A stretch of 64,000 bases of DNA from Bhargavaea beijingensis (GCF_900101985.1 NZ_FNAR01000007.1:62001-126000); one strand, 5' to 3'. Positions 41,174 through 50,959 are shown, numbered from the stretch's first letter. Numbers and translations: made by a program. Notes: generated from the sequence alone by a model not told the origin.

Positions 41174-41410
41174 TTGGCAACTGTTCTGGAACGTGTGACA
41201 AAAGTGATCGTCGACCGTCTCGGCGTTGATGAGAGCGAAGTGAAGCCTGAAGCATCCTTCCGTGAGGATCTCGGCGCGGACTCTCTTGACGTCGTGGAGC
41301 TCGTCATGGAGCTCGAGGACGAATTCGACCTTGAAATCTCCGATGAAGATGCGGAGAAAATCGGAACTGTCGGAGACGCAGTTTCTTATATTGAGGAAAA
41401 GACCGCGTAA
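41174..41410 (+). CDS. acpP: Acyl carrier protein
   Basis: ACP carries growing acyl chains on a phosphopantetheine attached to the Ser of [11 protein letters not shown]. The acidic 78-residue protein ends in a short helix after [15 protein letters not shown]. The TTG start is preferred over a GTG three codons earlier because the strong GAGGAGG site is correctly spaced and the N-terminus (ATVLERVTK) then resembles B. subtilis ACP (ADTLERVTK). Confidence 0.96.
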   Translation: MATVLERVTKVIVDRLGVDESEVKPEASFREDLGADSLDVVELVMELEDEFDLEISDEDAEKIGTVGDAVSYIEEKTA

Positions 41411-41419
41411 TCGGTTTTG

Positions 41420-41467
41420 AAGAGGCAGGCGAGCAGTCCGGAGACGGACCGGCGCCAGCCTCTTTTG
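41420..41467 (+). terminator. Terminator-like hairpin after acpP
   Basis: The outer stem AAGAGGC / GCCTCTT encloses an inner GTCCG/CGGAC hairpin and is followed by TTTTGCCGTTTT. It may limit read-through from highly expressed acpP into rnc. Confidence 0.7.
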
Positions 41468-41533
41468 CCGTTTTGCGTTACCCTGCCGAAAGGGGTAAAC
41501 TTAGCATATATCCACAACGGAAAGGCAGATCTG

Positions 41534-42295
41534 ATGACTATGAACAAAAAAGAGCGCCACATCAAAAAAGGTTCCTATCCGGAATCTGTCCATAAGCGAT
41601 TTGCCGATTTTGAGGAGAACATCGGCTTCACTTTCGGTGACCCGACCCTCCTATACCGTGCCTTCACTCACTCCTCATATGTGAACGAGCATCGGAAGAG
41701 GATCCATGATGACAACGAGCGCCTTGAATTTCTGGGCGATGCCGTCCTGGAACTGGCCGTCTCCCGTTTTCTGTTTGAGACTTATCCATCCATGAGCGAA
41801 GGCGAACTGACCAAGCTGCGCGCTGCAATCGTCTGCGAACCGTCCCTCGTCCAGTTTGCGGATGAGCTGGATTTCGGCCGTTATGTCCTGCTCGGCAAAG
41901 GCGAAGAGCAGACCGGGGGGCGCACGCGTCCATCCCTTTTGGCCGACGTGTTTGAAGCGTTTGTCGGTGCACTTTATTTGGACAACGGATTCGACAAGGT
42001 TGTCGGATTCCTTGAAAAGATCGTTTTCCCGAAAGTGAAGGTCGGTGCTTTTTCCCATGTGATGGATTACAAGAGCCAGCTGCAGGAAATGGTCCAGCAG
42101 TCGTCAAACGGCCAGCTTCACTATGAGATTGTTGACGAAAAGGGTCCTGCTCATGACCGGGTATTCGTTTCGGCTGTCACGATCGGTGGAAATGAACTGG
42201 GCCGGGGCGAGGGCAAGTCGAAAAAAGAGGCGGAGCAGCTGGCTGCCCGCCATGCCATCAGCGAACTGCGCAAAATTGAAGGGCAGGCGGAATGA
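41534..42295 (+). CDS. rnc: Ribonuclease III
   Basis: RNase III cleaves double-stranded RNA in rRNA and mRNA processing. The 253-residue protein has the catalytic signature [12 protein letters not shown], a second acidic residue in [13 protein letters not shown], and a C-terminal dsRNA-binding domain (SQLQEMVQQ ... [14 protein letters not shown]). The start follows AAAGG; another ATG two codons on is possible, and an in-frame GTG/ATG further upstream would cross the acpP terminator. Confidence 0.95.
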   Translation: MTMNKKERHIKKGSYPESVHKRFADFEENIGFTFGDPTLLYRAFTHSSYVNEHRKRIHDDNERLEFLGDAVLELAVSRFLFETYPSMSEGELTKLRAAIVCEPSLVQFADELDFGRYVLLGKGEEQTGGRTRPSLLADVFEAFVGALYLDNGFDKVVGFLEKIVFPKVKVGAFSHVMDYKSQLQEMVQQSSNGQLHYEIVDEKGPAHDRVFVSAVTIGGNELGRGEGKSKKEAEQLAARHAISELRKIEGQAE

Positions 42296-42296
42296 C

Positions 42297-45200
42297 TTGT
42301 ATCTGAAGCGACTGGAAATTATCGGGTTCAAGTCGTTCGGTGAACGGATCGGCCTGGACTTTGTGCCGGGAGTGACGGCCGTCGTCGGGCCAAACGGCAG
42401 CGGAAAAAGCAACATCACCGACGCCATCCGGTGGGTCCTCGGTGAACAGTCGGCAAAAACCCTGCGCGGAGGCAAGATGGAAGATGTGATTTTCTCGGGA
42501 AGTGATTCCAGGAAAGCCCTGAACTTCGCAGAGGTCACTCTCATTCTCGACAACTCCGATGGCCGCGTGCCGCTTGATTTCAGTGAAATCAGTGTCACGC
42601 GCCGCGTGTTCCGTTCCGGAGACAGCGAATACCAGATCAACCGGCAGGACTGCCGGCTCCGGGACATCGTCGATTTGTTCATGGATTCGGGGCTCGGAAA
42701 AGAGGCATTCTCCGTCATCTCACAGGGACGCGTCGATGAAATTCTGAACAGCAAGCCGGAAGACCGGCGCGCAATCTTCGAGGAAGCGGCGGGCGTGCTC
42801 AAGTATAAGCAGCGCCGCCGAAAAGCCGAACATAAGCTGTTCGAAACGGAAGACAACCTCAACCGGGTGCTGGATATCCTTCACGAGCTTGACGGGCGAC
42901 TAGAACCGCTTCGGATCCAGGCATCCGCTGCGAAAGACTATCTCGCGATGTCCGGAGAGCTGGATGAAATCGGCGCCGCACTTCTTTCTTATGACATCCG
43001 GGAAAATGAAAAGCAACTGGCGGATGTCCGCAAGCAACTGGAAGAAGCAACCGGACTTGAACATGCCGCCGCAGAAGAAGCCGGACGCCATGAATCAGAG
43101 CTCGGCCGGCTCCGCGCTGAGGCGGAAAAGCTCGCTGCAACACTGGACGGTCTGCACAACGCACTGGCGGAAGCGGGCGCGAATGTTGAAAAATGGGAAG
43201 GCCGCAAGCAGGTGCTCGCCGAGCGGAAGACCCATGCCGAGCGTCAGCTCGAACGGCTGCGGGATGACCTGGCGGAAACGGAGCAAACAGCCGGCAGGCT
43301 CAGGCAAAGGAAAGAGCAGGCAGAGCGGGAAGCGACTATCCGGAAAAAAGCACTCCGGGAAGCACGGTCCGAAATCCGCCGGCTGCAGGAAGTCATGGAC
43401 CGCCCGCTTGATGAGACCGCCCGGAGAATAGACGAACTGAAATCCGCTTATATCGAATTGCTGAACGAAGAGGCGGCCGTGAAAAACGAGCTCAAACATC
43501 TTACGCAACAGCTTGAATATCAGTCCGAATCCGCCCAACGGAACCGTGCCCGGGCGGGAGAGGCGCGTGCGGAATGGGAAGAGGCCTCCGCGGCGCTTGC
43601 CGGTGCGGAACAGGAGCTTGCCGGCATGAAGGAGCGGCTCTCATCTGTACGGTCGGATGAAGCGGAGCTGGCTGCGTCGAGAGAGCAGACTGCGGCCGAG
43701 CTGAACGGGAAACAGGAACAGTTGTACAAGGCCTACAGCCTGCTTGAAAAACTGAAGGGCCGGCGGGAAGCCCTTCTTTCCATGGAAGCGGAATTCGCCG
43801 GATTCCATACAGGTGTCCGTGAAGTGCTCCGTGCAGCCGAAAGCAACCGTCTGGACGGCATCGAAGGGGCGGTCGCCTCACTTGTCGCAGTGAAAAAGGA
43901 GTTTGCCGGTGCCGCTGAAACGGCCCTCGGTGCAGCTGCGCAGAATATCGTGACCATCACGGAAGCTGATGCCCGCCAGGCGATCGGCTATCTGAAAAAA
44001 AGCAGGAAGGGCCGGGCCACATTCCTGCCGCTATCCGTGATGAAGCCTCGCAGGGTGGATCCTTCTTCCCTGAGCCGCGCTTCTTCACACGAAGACTTTA
44101 TCGGGACAGGGGACACGGTCGTCACTGCCGAAGAAAAGTACATGCCGATTGTGCAGAACCTGCTCGGCAATGTCCTCATTTCCCGCACCCTGAAAGGTGC
44201 CAATGAAATCGGCAAGATGATCGGACACCGCTACCGCGTCGTGACCCTGGACGGCGATGTCGTCAATGCCGGAGGCTCAATGACCGGCGGGGGGGTGGAC
44301 CGGGGCAACCCGATCTTCATGAGGAAGGCGGAGCTTGGACAGGTGACCGCTGATGCCGTCCGTCTTGAAAAGTCGATCGGCAACGCCGAAAAGGTCATTG
44401 CCTCGCTGAAGCAACAGTTGACGGCACAATCGGAAAATCTTGATCGGGTGAGGGAAGAGCGTGAAGCGCTGACGGAGAAGGAAGTGGCAATCGTCGGCAG
44501 GGTCGCGGAACTGAAGGCGGCGGAACGCCGGCTGGCCGATCGCCTGGCCATGTTCGGTGACGAGGAGTCCGGCACTACGGTCCTGACAACCGGCATCCGT
44601 GGCCGCATCCGGGAGGCCGAATCACGGCAGGCTGCCCTCAAGGAAGAGCTTGGCCGGGCATCCGGTGAAATCGAAGAGATGACAGGCCTTTATGAAGAAG
44701 GGCGGACCGAGCGCGACCGGATGAACAACCGGCTTGGCGACCTCAAACAGGAATCCGCCGTGCTTGCCGAACAGCTTGCACAGGCAGAAGCCGCTTCTGC
44801 TGCGGTCGAGGAAGAGCTGGCTGCGCTGCTTGCCAGAGAAGAACGGCTCCGGGAAGAAATGGAGTGGACAGCCGGAGGAGATGCCGGATCAAGCCCCGAG
44901 GAAGCCGAGAACGAACTTCAGACATGGAAAGAAAAGAAGGCGTCTCTCGAAAAAGAGCTGTCGCTGACGCTATCTCTTCGGGAATCCCTCCAGCAGGACA
45001 TCGCTTCGGCGGAAGCGAGATTCCGTCGTGCGGCGGAAAAGAAGGCGGTGCATTCGACCACTGTACGGGAAGCTGAGCTCCGTGCGGGCCGAATCACCTA
45101 TGAGCTTGGATCACTCCGCAGTTCGCTCGAAGAGGACTACGGAATCGATGAACTGCCGGATGCCGGAATCGGATTCCCCGAGAATCTGGCACCGGAGGAA

Positions 45201-45905
45201 GCCAGGAAGAAAGTACGGCTCCTGAAGCAGTCAATCGAAGAGTTGGGTCCCGTCAATACGGCTTCAATCGAAGAATTCGATGCCGTATCGGAGCGCCACG
45301 CATTCCTCACAGATCAGCGCAATGATCTGCTCGAGGCCAAAGAGACGCTTGAAAGCGCCATCGATGAGATGGATACCGAAGTGACGGAACGGTTCAGCAG
45401 TACATTCCACGCGGTCAGCCGGCAGTTCGGCATCGTCTTCAAGGAATTGTTCGGCGGCGGCAGGACGGAGCTTGTTCTCACCAATCCGGAAGACATGCTG
45501 CGGACCGGCATCGACATCGTGGCATGTCCGCCGGGCAAGAAATTGCAGAACCTGAGCCTGCTTTCGGGCGGAGAGCGGGCGTTGACCGCAATCGCTCTCC
45601 TTTTCGCCATCCTGAAAGTCCGGCCCGTGCCATTTTGTGTGCTGGATGAAGTCGAAGCGGCGCTGGATGAAGCCAATGTGCTGCGGTACAGCGATTATCT
45701 GAAGAAATTCAGCAGCGAGACGCAGTTCATCGTCATCACCCACAGGAAGGGGACGATGGAAGGCGCCGACGTGCTTTATGGCATCACCATGCAAGAATCC
45801 GGCATTTCCAAGCCGGTCTCCGTCAGGCTGACGGAAAGCAGCGAAGTGGAATATGAGGAGCCCGTCCCGTCGGTGGGGGCTGGTCCGAAAGGAGCGGGAA
45901 TATGA
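42297..45905 (+). CDS. smc: Chromosome condensation protein SMC
   Basis: SMC with ScpA/ScpB forms bacterial condensin. The 1202-residue protein has Walker A GPNGSGKSNITDAIRW at the N-terminus, two long coiled coils separated by a hinge at roughly residues 520-680 (including NAGGSMTGGG), and the C-terminal ABC signature LSGGERALTA and Walker B VLDEVEAALD. The TTG start one base after the rnc stop gives an N-terminus (YLKRLEIIGFKSF) aligned with known SMC proteins; AGGCGG is the ribosome-binding site. It is slightly longer than B. subtilis SMC (1186). Confidence 0.96.
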   Translation: MYLKRLEIIGFKSFGERIGLDFVPGVTAVVGPNGSGKSNITDAIRWVLGEQSAKTLRGGKMEDVIFSGSDSRKALNFAEVTLILDNSDGRVPLDFSEISVTRRVFRSGDSEYQINRQDCRLRDIVDLFMDSGLGKEAFSVISQGRVDEILNSKPEDRRAIFEEAAGVLKYKQRRRKAEHKLFETEDNLNRVLDILHELDGRLEPLRIQASAAKDYLAMSGELDEIGAALLSYDIRENEKQLADVRKQLEEATGLEHAAAEEAGRHESELGRLRAEAEKLAATLDGLHNALAEAGANVEKWEGRKQVLAERKTHAERQLERLRDDLAETEQTAGRLRQRKEQAEREATIRKKALREARSEIRRLQEVMDRPLDETARRIDELKSAYIELLNEEAAVKNELKHLTQQLEYQSESAQRNRARAGEARAEWEEASAALAGAEQELAGMKERLSSVRSDEAELAASREQTAAELNGKQEQLYKAYSLLEKLKGRREALLSMEAEFAGFHTGVREVLRAAESNRLDGIEGAVASLVAVKKEFAGAAETALGAAAQNIVTITEADARQAIGYLKKSRKGRATFLPLSVMKPRRVDPSSLSRASSHEDFIGTGDTVVTAEEKYMPIVQNLLGNVLISRTLKGANEIGKMIGHRYRVVTLDGDVVNAGGSMTGGGVDRGNPIFMRKAELGQVTADAVRLEKSIGNAEKVIASLKQQLTAQSENLDRVREEREALTEKEVAIVGRVAELKAAERRLADRLAMFGDEESGTTVLTTGIRGRIREAESRQAALKEELGRASGEIEEMTGLYEEGRTERDRMNNRLGDLKQESAVLAEQLAQAEAASAAVEEELAALLAREERLREEMEWTAGGDAGSSPEEAENELQTWKEKKASLEKELSLTLSLRESLQQDIASAEARFRRAAEKKAVHSTTVREAELRAGRITYELGSLRSSLEEDYGIDELPDAGIGFPENLAPEEARKKVRLLKQSIEELGPVNTASIEEFDAVSERHAFLTDQRNDLLEAKETLESAIDEMDTEVTERFSSTFHAVSRQFGIVFKELFGGGRTELVLTNPEDMLRTGIDIVACPPGKKLQNLSLLSGGERALTAIALLFAILKVRPVPFCVLDEVEAALDEANVLRYSDYLKKFSSETQFIVITHRKGTMEGADVLYGITMQESGISKPVSVRLTESSEVEYEEPVPSVGAGPKGAGI

Positions 45906-46915
45906 GTTTTTTCAAGAAACTGAAAGAGAAAATGTCCGGCAAACCGGACGAAACAACAGAAAAGTATAAAGACGGACTGGAAAAGACGAGAACATCGTTC
46001 ACTTCCAAAGTCAATGACCTCATCGCCCGTTACCGGAAGGTGGATGAAGACTTTTTCGAGGAGCTTGAAGATCTCCTGCTTCAGGCGGATGTCGGATTCG
46101 AAACGGTCATGGAGCTGATGGATGACCTGCGGTTCGAGGTGCAGCGCCGGAACGTCAAAGATACGGAAGGCATCCAGACCGCCATTTCCGAGAAGCTGGT
46201 CGACATCTATCACAAAGGCGATGAAGGCGAAGGCGGCCTTAACATGCAGGACGGGGAACCGACTGTGATCCTTCTGGTGGGCGTCAACGGCGTCGGCAAG
46301 ACGACGACAATCGGCAAGCTTGCCCACCGTTTCATCCAGGAAGGCAAGACGGTCATGCTGGCTGCCGGAGATACATTCCGGGCCGGAGCGATCGATCAGC
46401 TCCAGGTATGGGGCGACCGGGTCGGTGCGGAAGTGATCCGCCAGGCGGAGAATTCGGATCCCGCAGCCGTCATGTACGATGCGGTGAGGGCGGCGAAAAA
46501 CCGCAAGGTGGATGTACTGATCTGTGATACCGCCGGACGCCTCCAGAACAAAGTCAACCTGATGAACGAGCTCGAGAAAGTGCATAGGGTGATCGGCCGG
46601 GAGCTGCCGGGCGCGCCGCACGAGACTTTGCTCGCGCTCGATGCAACGACCGGACAGAACGCCCTCATCCAGGCGGAGACCTTCAAGGAAGCGACGGATG
46701 TCACGGGCATCGTGCTGACGAAGCTTGACGGTACCGCGAAAGGCGGGATCGTCCTCGCCATCCGAAACAAGCTGGGCATCCCGGTCAAGTTCGTCGGTCT
46801 TGGTGAAGGCATGGAAGACCTGCAACCGTTTGATGCGGAGCGATATGTATACGGATTGTTTGCCGAAGGGCTGGAGCAGGAAGCGGTCAAAGCCGATGGC
46901 CAGGATGAAGATTGA
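45902..46915 (+). CDS. ftsY: Signal recognition particle receptor FtsY
   Basis: FtsY is the membrane-targeted SRP receptor GTPase. The 337-residue protein has a short basic N-terminus (SFFKKLKEKMSG), a four-helix N domain, and the G domain with GVNGVGKTTTIGKLA, DTAGRLQNK and TKLDGTAKGG. It lacks the long acidic A domain of E. coli, as in other Firmicutes. It overlaps smc (ATGA). Confidence 0.97.
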   Translation: MSFFKKLKEKMSGKPDETTEKYKDGLEKTRTSFTSKVNDLIARYRKVDEDFFEELEDLLLQADVGFETVMELMDDLRFEVQRRNVKDTEGIQTAISEKLVDIYHKGDEGEGGLNMQDGEPTVILLVGVNGVGKTTTIGKLAHRFIQEGKTVMLAAGDTFRAGAIDQLQVWGDRVGAEVIRQAENSDPAAVMYDAVRAAKNRKVDVLICDTAGRLQNKVNLMNELEKVHRVIGRELPGAPHETLLALDATTGQNALIQAETFKEATDVTGIVLTKLDGTAKGGIVLAIRNKLGIPVKFVGLGEGMEDLQPFDAERYVYGLFAEGLEQEAVKADGQDED

Positions 46916-46932
46916 AAGACAAGGTAATTTAC

Positions 46933-46961
46933 TTGACAGGGACACCCGCCCTGTATAAAAT
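46933..46961 (+). promoter_or_regulatory. Sigma-A promoter of ylxM-ffh
   Basis: A consensus TTGACA, a 17-base spacer and TAAAAT begin 17 bases after the ftsY stop, about 30 bases before ylxM. Confidence 0.85.
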
Positions 46962-46993
46962 GCTGTTGACGGAGACGGGAAGGAGGGGCTTTC

Positions 46994-47329
46994 ATGCTGC
47001 TTGAAAAAACAACCCGGATGAACTTCCTGTTCGACTTTTATCAGGCACTGCTGACCGAGAAGCAACGAAGCTATATGGACCTGTATTACCTGAACGACCT
47101 GTCCCTGGGGGAAATTGCAGAGCAATATGAGATCTCCCGCCAGGCGGTCTATGACAATATCCGCCGTACGGAGGCGATGCTTGAGGAGTATGAGCAGAAA
47201 CTCCAGCTTTTCAGCAAGTTCCGCCAGCGGCGAGCAGCCGTCGACGCGCTTGTGGCCGATGTACAACAAGGCGGAACGGATGCCGGATCTCTCGTCCGGC
47301 GCCTGCAAGAACTAAAAGAATTTGACTGA
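46994..47329 (+). CDS. ylxM: YlxM-family SRP-associated helix-turn-helix protein
   Basis: The 111-residue protein belongs to the YlxM/p13 family, a modulator of SRP function in Firmicutes. It contains a sigma-70 region 4-like helix-turn-helix ([23 protein letters not shown]) and a C-terminal coiled helix. AGGAGGGG lies before the ATG, and ffh follows 17 bases downstream, the conserved pairing that gives the family its functional link. Confidence 0.92.
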   Translation: MLLEKTTRMNFLFDFYQALLTEKQRSYMDLYYLNDLSLGEIAEQYEISRQAVYDNIRRTEAMLEEYEQKLQLFSKFRQRRAAVDALVADVQQGGTDAGSLVRRLQELKEFD

Positions 47330-47346
47330 TAGGAGGCGGGCAATCG

Positions 47347-48705
47347 ATGGCATTTGAAGGGTTGGGCGAGCGCCTGCAGCAAACGCTTCAGAAAATAAAG
47401 GGCAAGGGGAAAGTGACCGAGGCCGATGTCAAAGAGATGATGCGCGAAGTCCGTTTCGCACTGATCGAGGCCGACGTCAACCTGAAGGTCGTCAAGGAAT
47501 TCGTCAAGAAAGTGAGCGAGCGCGCTGTCGGATCGGACGTCATGGAAAGCCTGACGCCGGGACAGCAGGTCGTCAAAATTGTCCGGGATGAACTGGCTGA
47601 CCTTATGGGCGGTGAAGCCGAAACGATCACATTCGCGAAAAAGCCGCCGACCGTCATCATGATGGTCGGGCTTCAGGGTGCCGGGAAGACCACGACAACC
47701 GGGAAGCTGGCAAACCTGATCCGAAAGAAATATAACCGGAAACCGCTACTTGTCGCTGCCGACGTCTACCGTCCGGCCGCAATCCAGCAGTTGGAGACGA
47801 TCGGCAAACAGCTCGGCATGCCGGTGTTCCAGCTCGGAACCGAGGAAAATCCTGTCGATATCGCCAAACAGGCTATTGCCAAGGCAAAGGAAGACCACCA
47901 TGATGTCGTCTTTATCGATACGGCCGGGCGGCTCCAGATCGACGAGAACCTCATGCAGGAACTCCGCGATATCTACGACGCGGTGCAGCCGGACGAGGTC
48001 TACCTCGTCGTCGACGCGATGACCGGACAGGTTGCCGCAAACGTGGCGGAGACATTTGACCAGCAGGTCGGCGTGACCGGTGTCGTTCTGACGAAGCTGG
48101 ACGGAGACACCCGTGGCGGTGCAGCGCTCTCGATCCGTTCCGTCACCGGCAGACCGATCAAGTTTGCCGGGATGGGCGAAAAGCTCGACGCGCTCGAACC
48201 ATTCCATCCGGAACGCATGGCTTCCCGGATTCTCGGGATGGGCGATGTCATGTCGCTGATCGAAAAGGCGCAGTCCAATGTCGATGAACAGAAAGCGAAG
48301 GAACTGGAGCAAAAGTTCCGGGACCAGTCGTTCACGTTCGACGACTTCCTTGAGCAGTTGGAGCAGGTAAAGAAAATGGGACCTCTCGATGAGATCCTCA
48401 AAATGCTTCCGGGAGCCGGCAAAATCAAGGGCATCGACAATGTGAAGGTGGACGAAAAACAGATGGGCCGTGTGGAGGCAGTCATCAAATCGATGACGAC
48501 CGAAGAAAAGTCCAAACCGGAAATCATCAACTCCAGCCGCAAAAAGCGCATCGCGCGCGGTTCCGGCACAACCATCCAGGAAGTCAACCGCCTGCTCAAA
48601 CAATTCGATGAAATGAAAAAGATGATGAAACAAATGTCCAACATGCAACAGGGCAAAGGAAAACGGAAAATGAAAATGCCGGGACTCGATTCGCTGTTCA
48701 AGTAA
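47347..48705 (+). CDS. ffh: Signal recognition particle protein Ffh
   Basis: Ffh binds signal sequences and 4.5S/6S RNA and pairs with FtsY. The 452-residue protein has the N domain, a G domain with GLQGAGKTTTTGKLA, DTAGRLQ and TKLDGDTRGGAAL, and a methionine-rich M domain ending MKKMMKQMSNMQQGKG. AGGAGG precedes the ATG. It is followed by a repeat-like intergenic element. Confidence 0.97.
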   Translation: MAFEGLGERLQQTLQKIKGKGKVTEADVKEMMREVRFALIEADVNLKVVKEFVKKVSERAVGSDVMESLTPGQQVVKIVRDELADLMGGEAETITFAKKPPTVIMMVGLQGAGKTTTTGKLANLIRKKYNRKPLLVAADVYRPAAIQQLETIGKQLGMPVFQLGTEENPVDIAKQAIAKAKEDHHDVVFIDTAGRLQIDENLMQELRDIYDAVQPDEVYLVVDAMTGQVAANVAETFDQQVGVTGVVLTKLDGDTRGGAALSIRSVTGRPIKFAGMGEKLDALEPFHPERMASRILGMGDVMSLIEKAQSNVDEQKAKELEQKFRDQSFTFDDFLEQLEQVKKMGPLDEILKMLPGAGKIKGIDNVKVDEKQMGRVEAVIKSMTTEEKSKPEIINSSRKKRIARGSGTTIQEVNRLLKQFDEMKKMMKQMSNMQQGKGKRKMKMPGLDSLFK

Positions 48706-48709
48706 GTTG

Positions 48710-49034
48710 CTTAATTCTGATGGATATATTCCCTTCTGTCCGATTGAAGCGAAAGGCCCAAGACTCCTCGGAAATGCTTCGCATTTCCTTTGTGCGAGAA
48801 GGATTCGAGGAAGCTTCTCTGTCCTGCGGGAAAAGCGTTAGCCGAAGACCCCGAGGATGTCGCGCAATGCTCCGCAACGCTGGTGCTTCTGCACGCAGAT
48901 GCCAATCTGCGTGTTGGCATCGGCTAAGGCAACGCCCGCGGACTAGCGGATGCCGTTACGAAGAACGGCGTCTGTGGCCAAAAGCGACAGCGTTGGCCGA
49001 CAAGGGCCTGTAGCGGAAATCAGCTGGAATTAAG
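48710..49034. repeat. Structured intergenic repeat-like element with inverted ends
   Basis: This 325-base non-coding stretch between ffh and rpsP is bounded by the inverted ends CTTAATTC (48710-48717) and GAATTAAG (49027-49034), each next to a matching TGAT/ATCAG. Inside are several hairpins: GGAAATGC/GCATTTCC near 48771, CACGCAGAT/ATCTGCGTG near 48892, GGCATCGGCTA pairing with TAGCGGATGCC around 48916-48953, and GCCGTT/AACGGC. The phrases TCCTGCGGGAAAAGCG and TAGCGGAAATCAGC resemble a repeat I recall from intergenic regions of many Bacillaceae and Planococcaceae; copy number cannot be tested here. No gene is supported in it. Confidence 0.6.
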
Positions 49035-49051
49035 GTGTTAAGAAAAAACAC

Positions 49052-49080
49052 TTTACAAAGCAATAATGACTTGGTAATAT
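49052..49080 (+). promoter_or_regulatory. Promoter of rpsP with upstream A-tract
   Basis: TTTACA, a 17-base spacer and TAATAT precede rpsP by about 35 bases. A run AAGAAAAAACAC just upstream of the -35 could act as an UP element, fitting a strongly expressed ribosomal gene. Confidence 0.75.
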
Positions 49081-49115
49081 ACTATCTTGTGTGAAACTAT
49101 TCGGAGGTGCTAACC

Positions 49116-49388
49116 ATGGCAGTTAAAATTCGACTTAAGCGTATGGGCGCAAAAAAGACGCCTTTCTATCGTATCGTAGTAGCAGATTCCCGTTCCCCTC
49201 GTGACGGCCGCCAGATTGAAACGATCGGCACGTACAACCCGCTCACGACGCCGGCTGAGCTCAAGATCGACGAAGAGCTTGCACTCAAATGGCTTCAGAA
49301 CGGCGCGAAGCCTTCTGATACAGTGCGCAACCTGCTCGCTACGCAGGGCATCATGGAGAAATTCCATAACGCCAAGACCGCAAAATAA
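49116..49388 (+). CDS. rpsP: 30S ribosomal protein S16
   Basis: S16 is an early-assembly protein of the small subunit. The 90-residue sequence has [25 protein letters not shown] and TIGTYNP, hallmarks of the family. The ATG after GGAGG is chosen over an in-frame GTG three codons upstream that lies within the ribosome-binding site. khpA, rimM and trmD follow, the usual rRNA and tRNA maturation cluster. Confidence 0.97.
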   Translation: MAVKIRLKRMGAKKTPFYRIVVADSRSPRDGRQIETIGTYNPLTTPAELKIDEELALKWLQNGAKPSDTVRNLLATQGIMEKFHNAKTAK

Positions 49389-49403
49389 TTTGACGGAGGC
49401 GAC

Positions 49404-49637
49404 ATGATGAAAAAGCTGATTGAAACGATCGTCAAACCGCTCGTTGATCATCCGGAACACGTCCGGATCGGAGTGGAAGAACGGCAGGGCAGGCTTGTCT
49501 GCTCACTGTCCCTCCACCCGGAAGACATGGGGAAAGTGATCGGCAAACAGGGCCGGGTGGCATCCGCTATCCGGACTGTCGTAAATTCAGCTGAAGGCGC
49601 AGGCCGGAAACGGGTGCGCGTCGACATCATGGATTAA
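49404..49637 (+). CDS. khpA: KH-domain RNA-binding protein KhpA (YlqC)
   Basis: The 77-residue protein is a single KH domain with the GKVIGKQGRVASAIR loop. KhpA forms a complex with KhpB in Firmicutes and binds many RNAs. Start alternatives are two adjacent ATG codons. In B. subtilis ylqD separates it from rimM; here a hairpin does. Confidence 0.94.
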   Translation: MMKKLIETIVKPLVDHPEHVRIGVEERQGRLVCSLSLHPEDMGKVIGKQGRVASAIRTVVNSAEGAGRKRVRVDIMD

Positions 49638-49667
49638 GGAAGGGACGATTTTGGTTCCTTCCTTTTT
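49636..49667 (+). terminator. Terminator-like hairpin between khpA and rimM
   Basis: The stem AAGGAAGG / CCTTCCTT starts at the khpA stop codon and is followed by TTTTTC, so it may partly terminate rpsP-khpA transcripts. Confidence 0.75.
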
Positions 49668-49700
49668 CATACCCCGGAAAACGATTAAGGAGGACGACGG

Positions 49701-50216
49701 ATGAACTGGTATAACGTCGGAAAGATCGTCAATACGCACGGAATCCGCGGAGAAGTCCGCGTGATGTCACGGACGGATTTTCCGGAGGAGCGCTATGCAA
49801 AAGGGGCGCGCCTGGGACTCTTCATGCCCGGCGAAAAGGAACCGGTCATGCTGACCGTGGCCTCCCGCCGCGCCCATAAGAACTTCGATCTCCTGACATT
49901 CGAGGGCCACACGTCCATCAACGACGTGGAGAAGTATCGTGACGGCATTCTGAAAGTGCCTGATGAAGATCTTGGGGAACTGGAAGAAGGCGAATTCTAT
50001 TACCACGAAATCATCGGCTGCACCGTCGTCGACCAGGAAGGCCGTGAGATCGGCAAGGTGACCGAAGTTCTGGAGACCGGAGCAAATGACGTTTGGGCAG
50101 TGAAACCGCCGGAAGGCAAGATGCATTATATTCCATATATCGAGGATGTCGTCCTGGAAGTCGACACCGAAAAAGGGCGGATTGTCATCGATCCGATCGA
50201 AGGGCTGCTGTCCTGA
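49701..50216 (+). CDS. rimM: 16S rRNA processing protein RimM
   Basis: RimM assists assembly of the 30S head by binding S19. The 171-residue protein has an N-terminal RimM domain ([16 protein letters not shown]) and a C-terminal PRC-barrel ([21 protein letters not shown]). AAGGAGG precedes the ATG. The stop overlaps the trmD start by one base (TGATG). Confidence 0.96.
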   Translation: MNWYNVGKIVNTHGIRGEVRVMSRTDFPEERYAKGARLGLFMPGEKEPVMLTVASRRAHKNFDLLTFEGHTSINDVEKYRDGILKVPDEDLGELEEGEFYYHEIIGCTVVDQEGREIGKVTEVLETGANDVWAVKPPEGKMHYIPYIEDVVLEVDTEKGRIVIDPIEGLLS

Positions 50217-50950
50217 TGAAAATTTCAGTACTGTCCATTTTTCCGGAAATGTTCGGAGGCGTCTTCAATGCATCCATCCTGAAACGGGCGCAGGAAAGCG
50301 GGGCCGTCAGCCTTGCTGTGCGGGATTTCCGGGAATTCGCCACGGACAAGCATCGTAAGGTCGACGATTATCCCTACGGCGGAGGGGCCGGGATGGTCCT
50401 GAAGCCTGAGCCGCTGTTCCGGGCCGTGGAAAATCTCTCGGAAGGCCGCTCCCCAAGGATCATCCTCATGTGCCCCCAAGGGGAACGGTTCACCCAGAAA
50501 AAGGCCGAAGAGCTGGCGCAGGAAGAAGATCTCATCTTCCTGTGCGGGCACTACGAGGGTTATGACGAACGCATCCGCGAGCACCTCATCACAGATGAGA
50601 TCTCCATCGGCGATTTTGTCCTCACCGGCGGAGAGCTGGCGGCGATGACAGTCATCGACAGCGTGGTCCGGCTCCTCCCGGGCGTGCTCGGTAACGAGGA
50701 ATCACCGGCGCTGGATTCGTTTTCTACTGGATTCCTGGAACACCCCCACTACACCCGCCCGGCGGATTTCAGAGGGATGAAGGTGCCCGATGTCCTCCTG
50801 TCCGGAAATCATGCGGAAATCGAGCGTTGGCGCGAGGAACAGTCGCTCAGGCGGACGTTCGAACGGAGACCCGATCTTCTCCAGGAAGCCGATCTGACGG
50901 ACCGCCAGAAAGAAGTGCTCCGCCGCTTCGGCTGGCGGGAAGAAGAGTGA
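50216..50950 (+). CDS. trmD: tRNA (guanine-37-N1) methyltransferase
   Basis: TrmD makes m1G37 and so prevents frameshifting. This 244-residue SPOUT methyltransferase contains [20 protein letters not shown] and the trefoil-knot region [15 protein letters not shown]. The ATG at the rimM stop gives the normal length. rplS follows after a leader with its own promoter. Confidence 0.97.
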   Translation: MKISVLSIFPEMFGGVFNASILKRAQESGAVSLAVRDFREFATDKHRKVDDYPYGGGAGMVLKPEPLFRAVENLSEGRSPRIILMCPQGERFTQKKAEELAQEEDLIFLCGHYEGYDERIREHLITDEISIGDFVLTGGELAAMTVIDSVVRLLPGVLGNEESPALDSFSTGFLEHPHYTRPADFRGMKVPDVLLSGNHAEIERWREEQSLRRTFERRPDLLQEADLTDRQKEVLRRFGWREEE

Positions 50951-50959
50951 ATCCCGTGC

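Noticed and set aside
48720-49013. 97-codon frame between ffh and rpsP
   Set aside because: It covers the hairpin-rich repeat-like element, has no ribosome-binding site and no family resemblance; the sequence is better explained by RNA or DNA structure.
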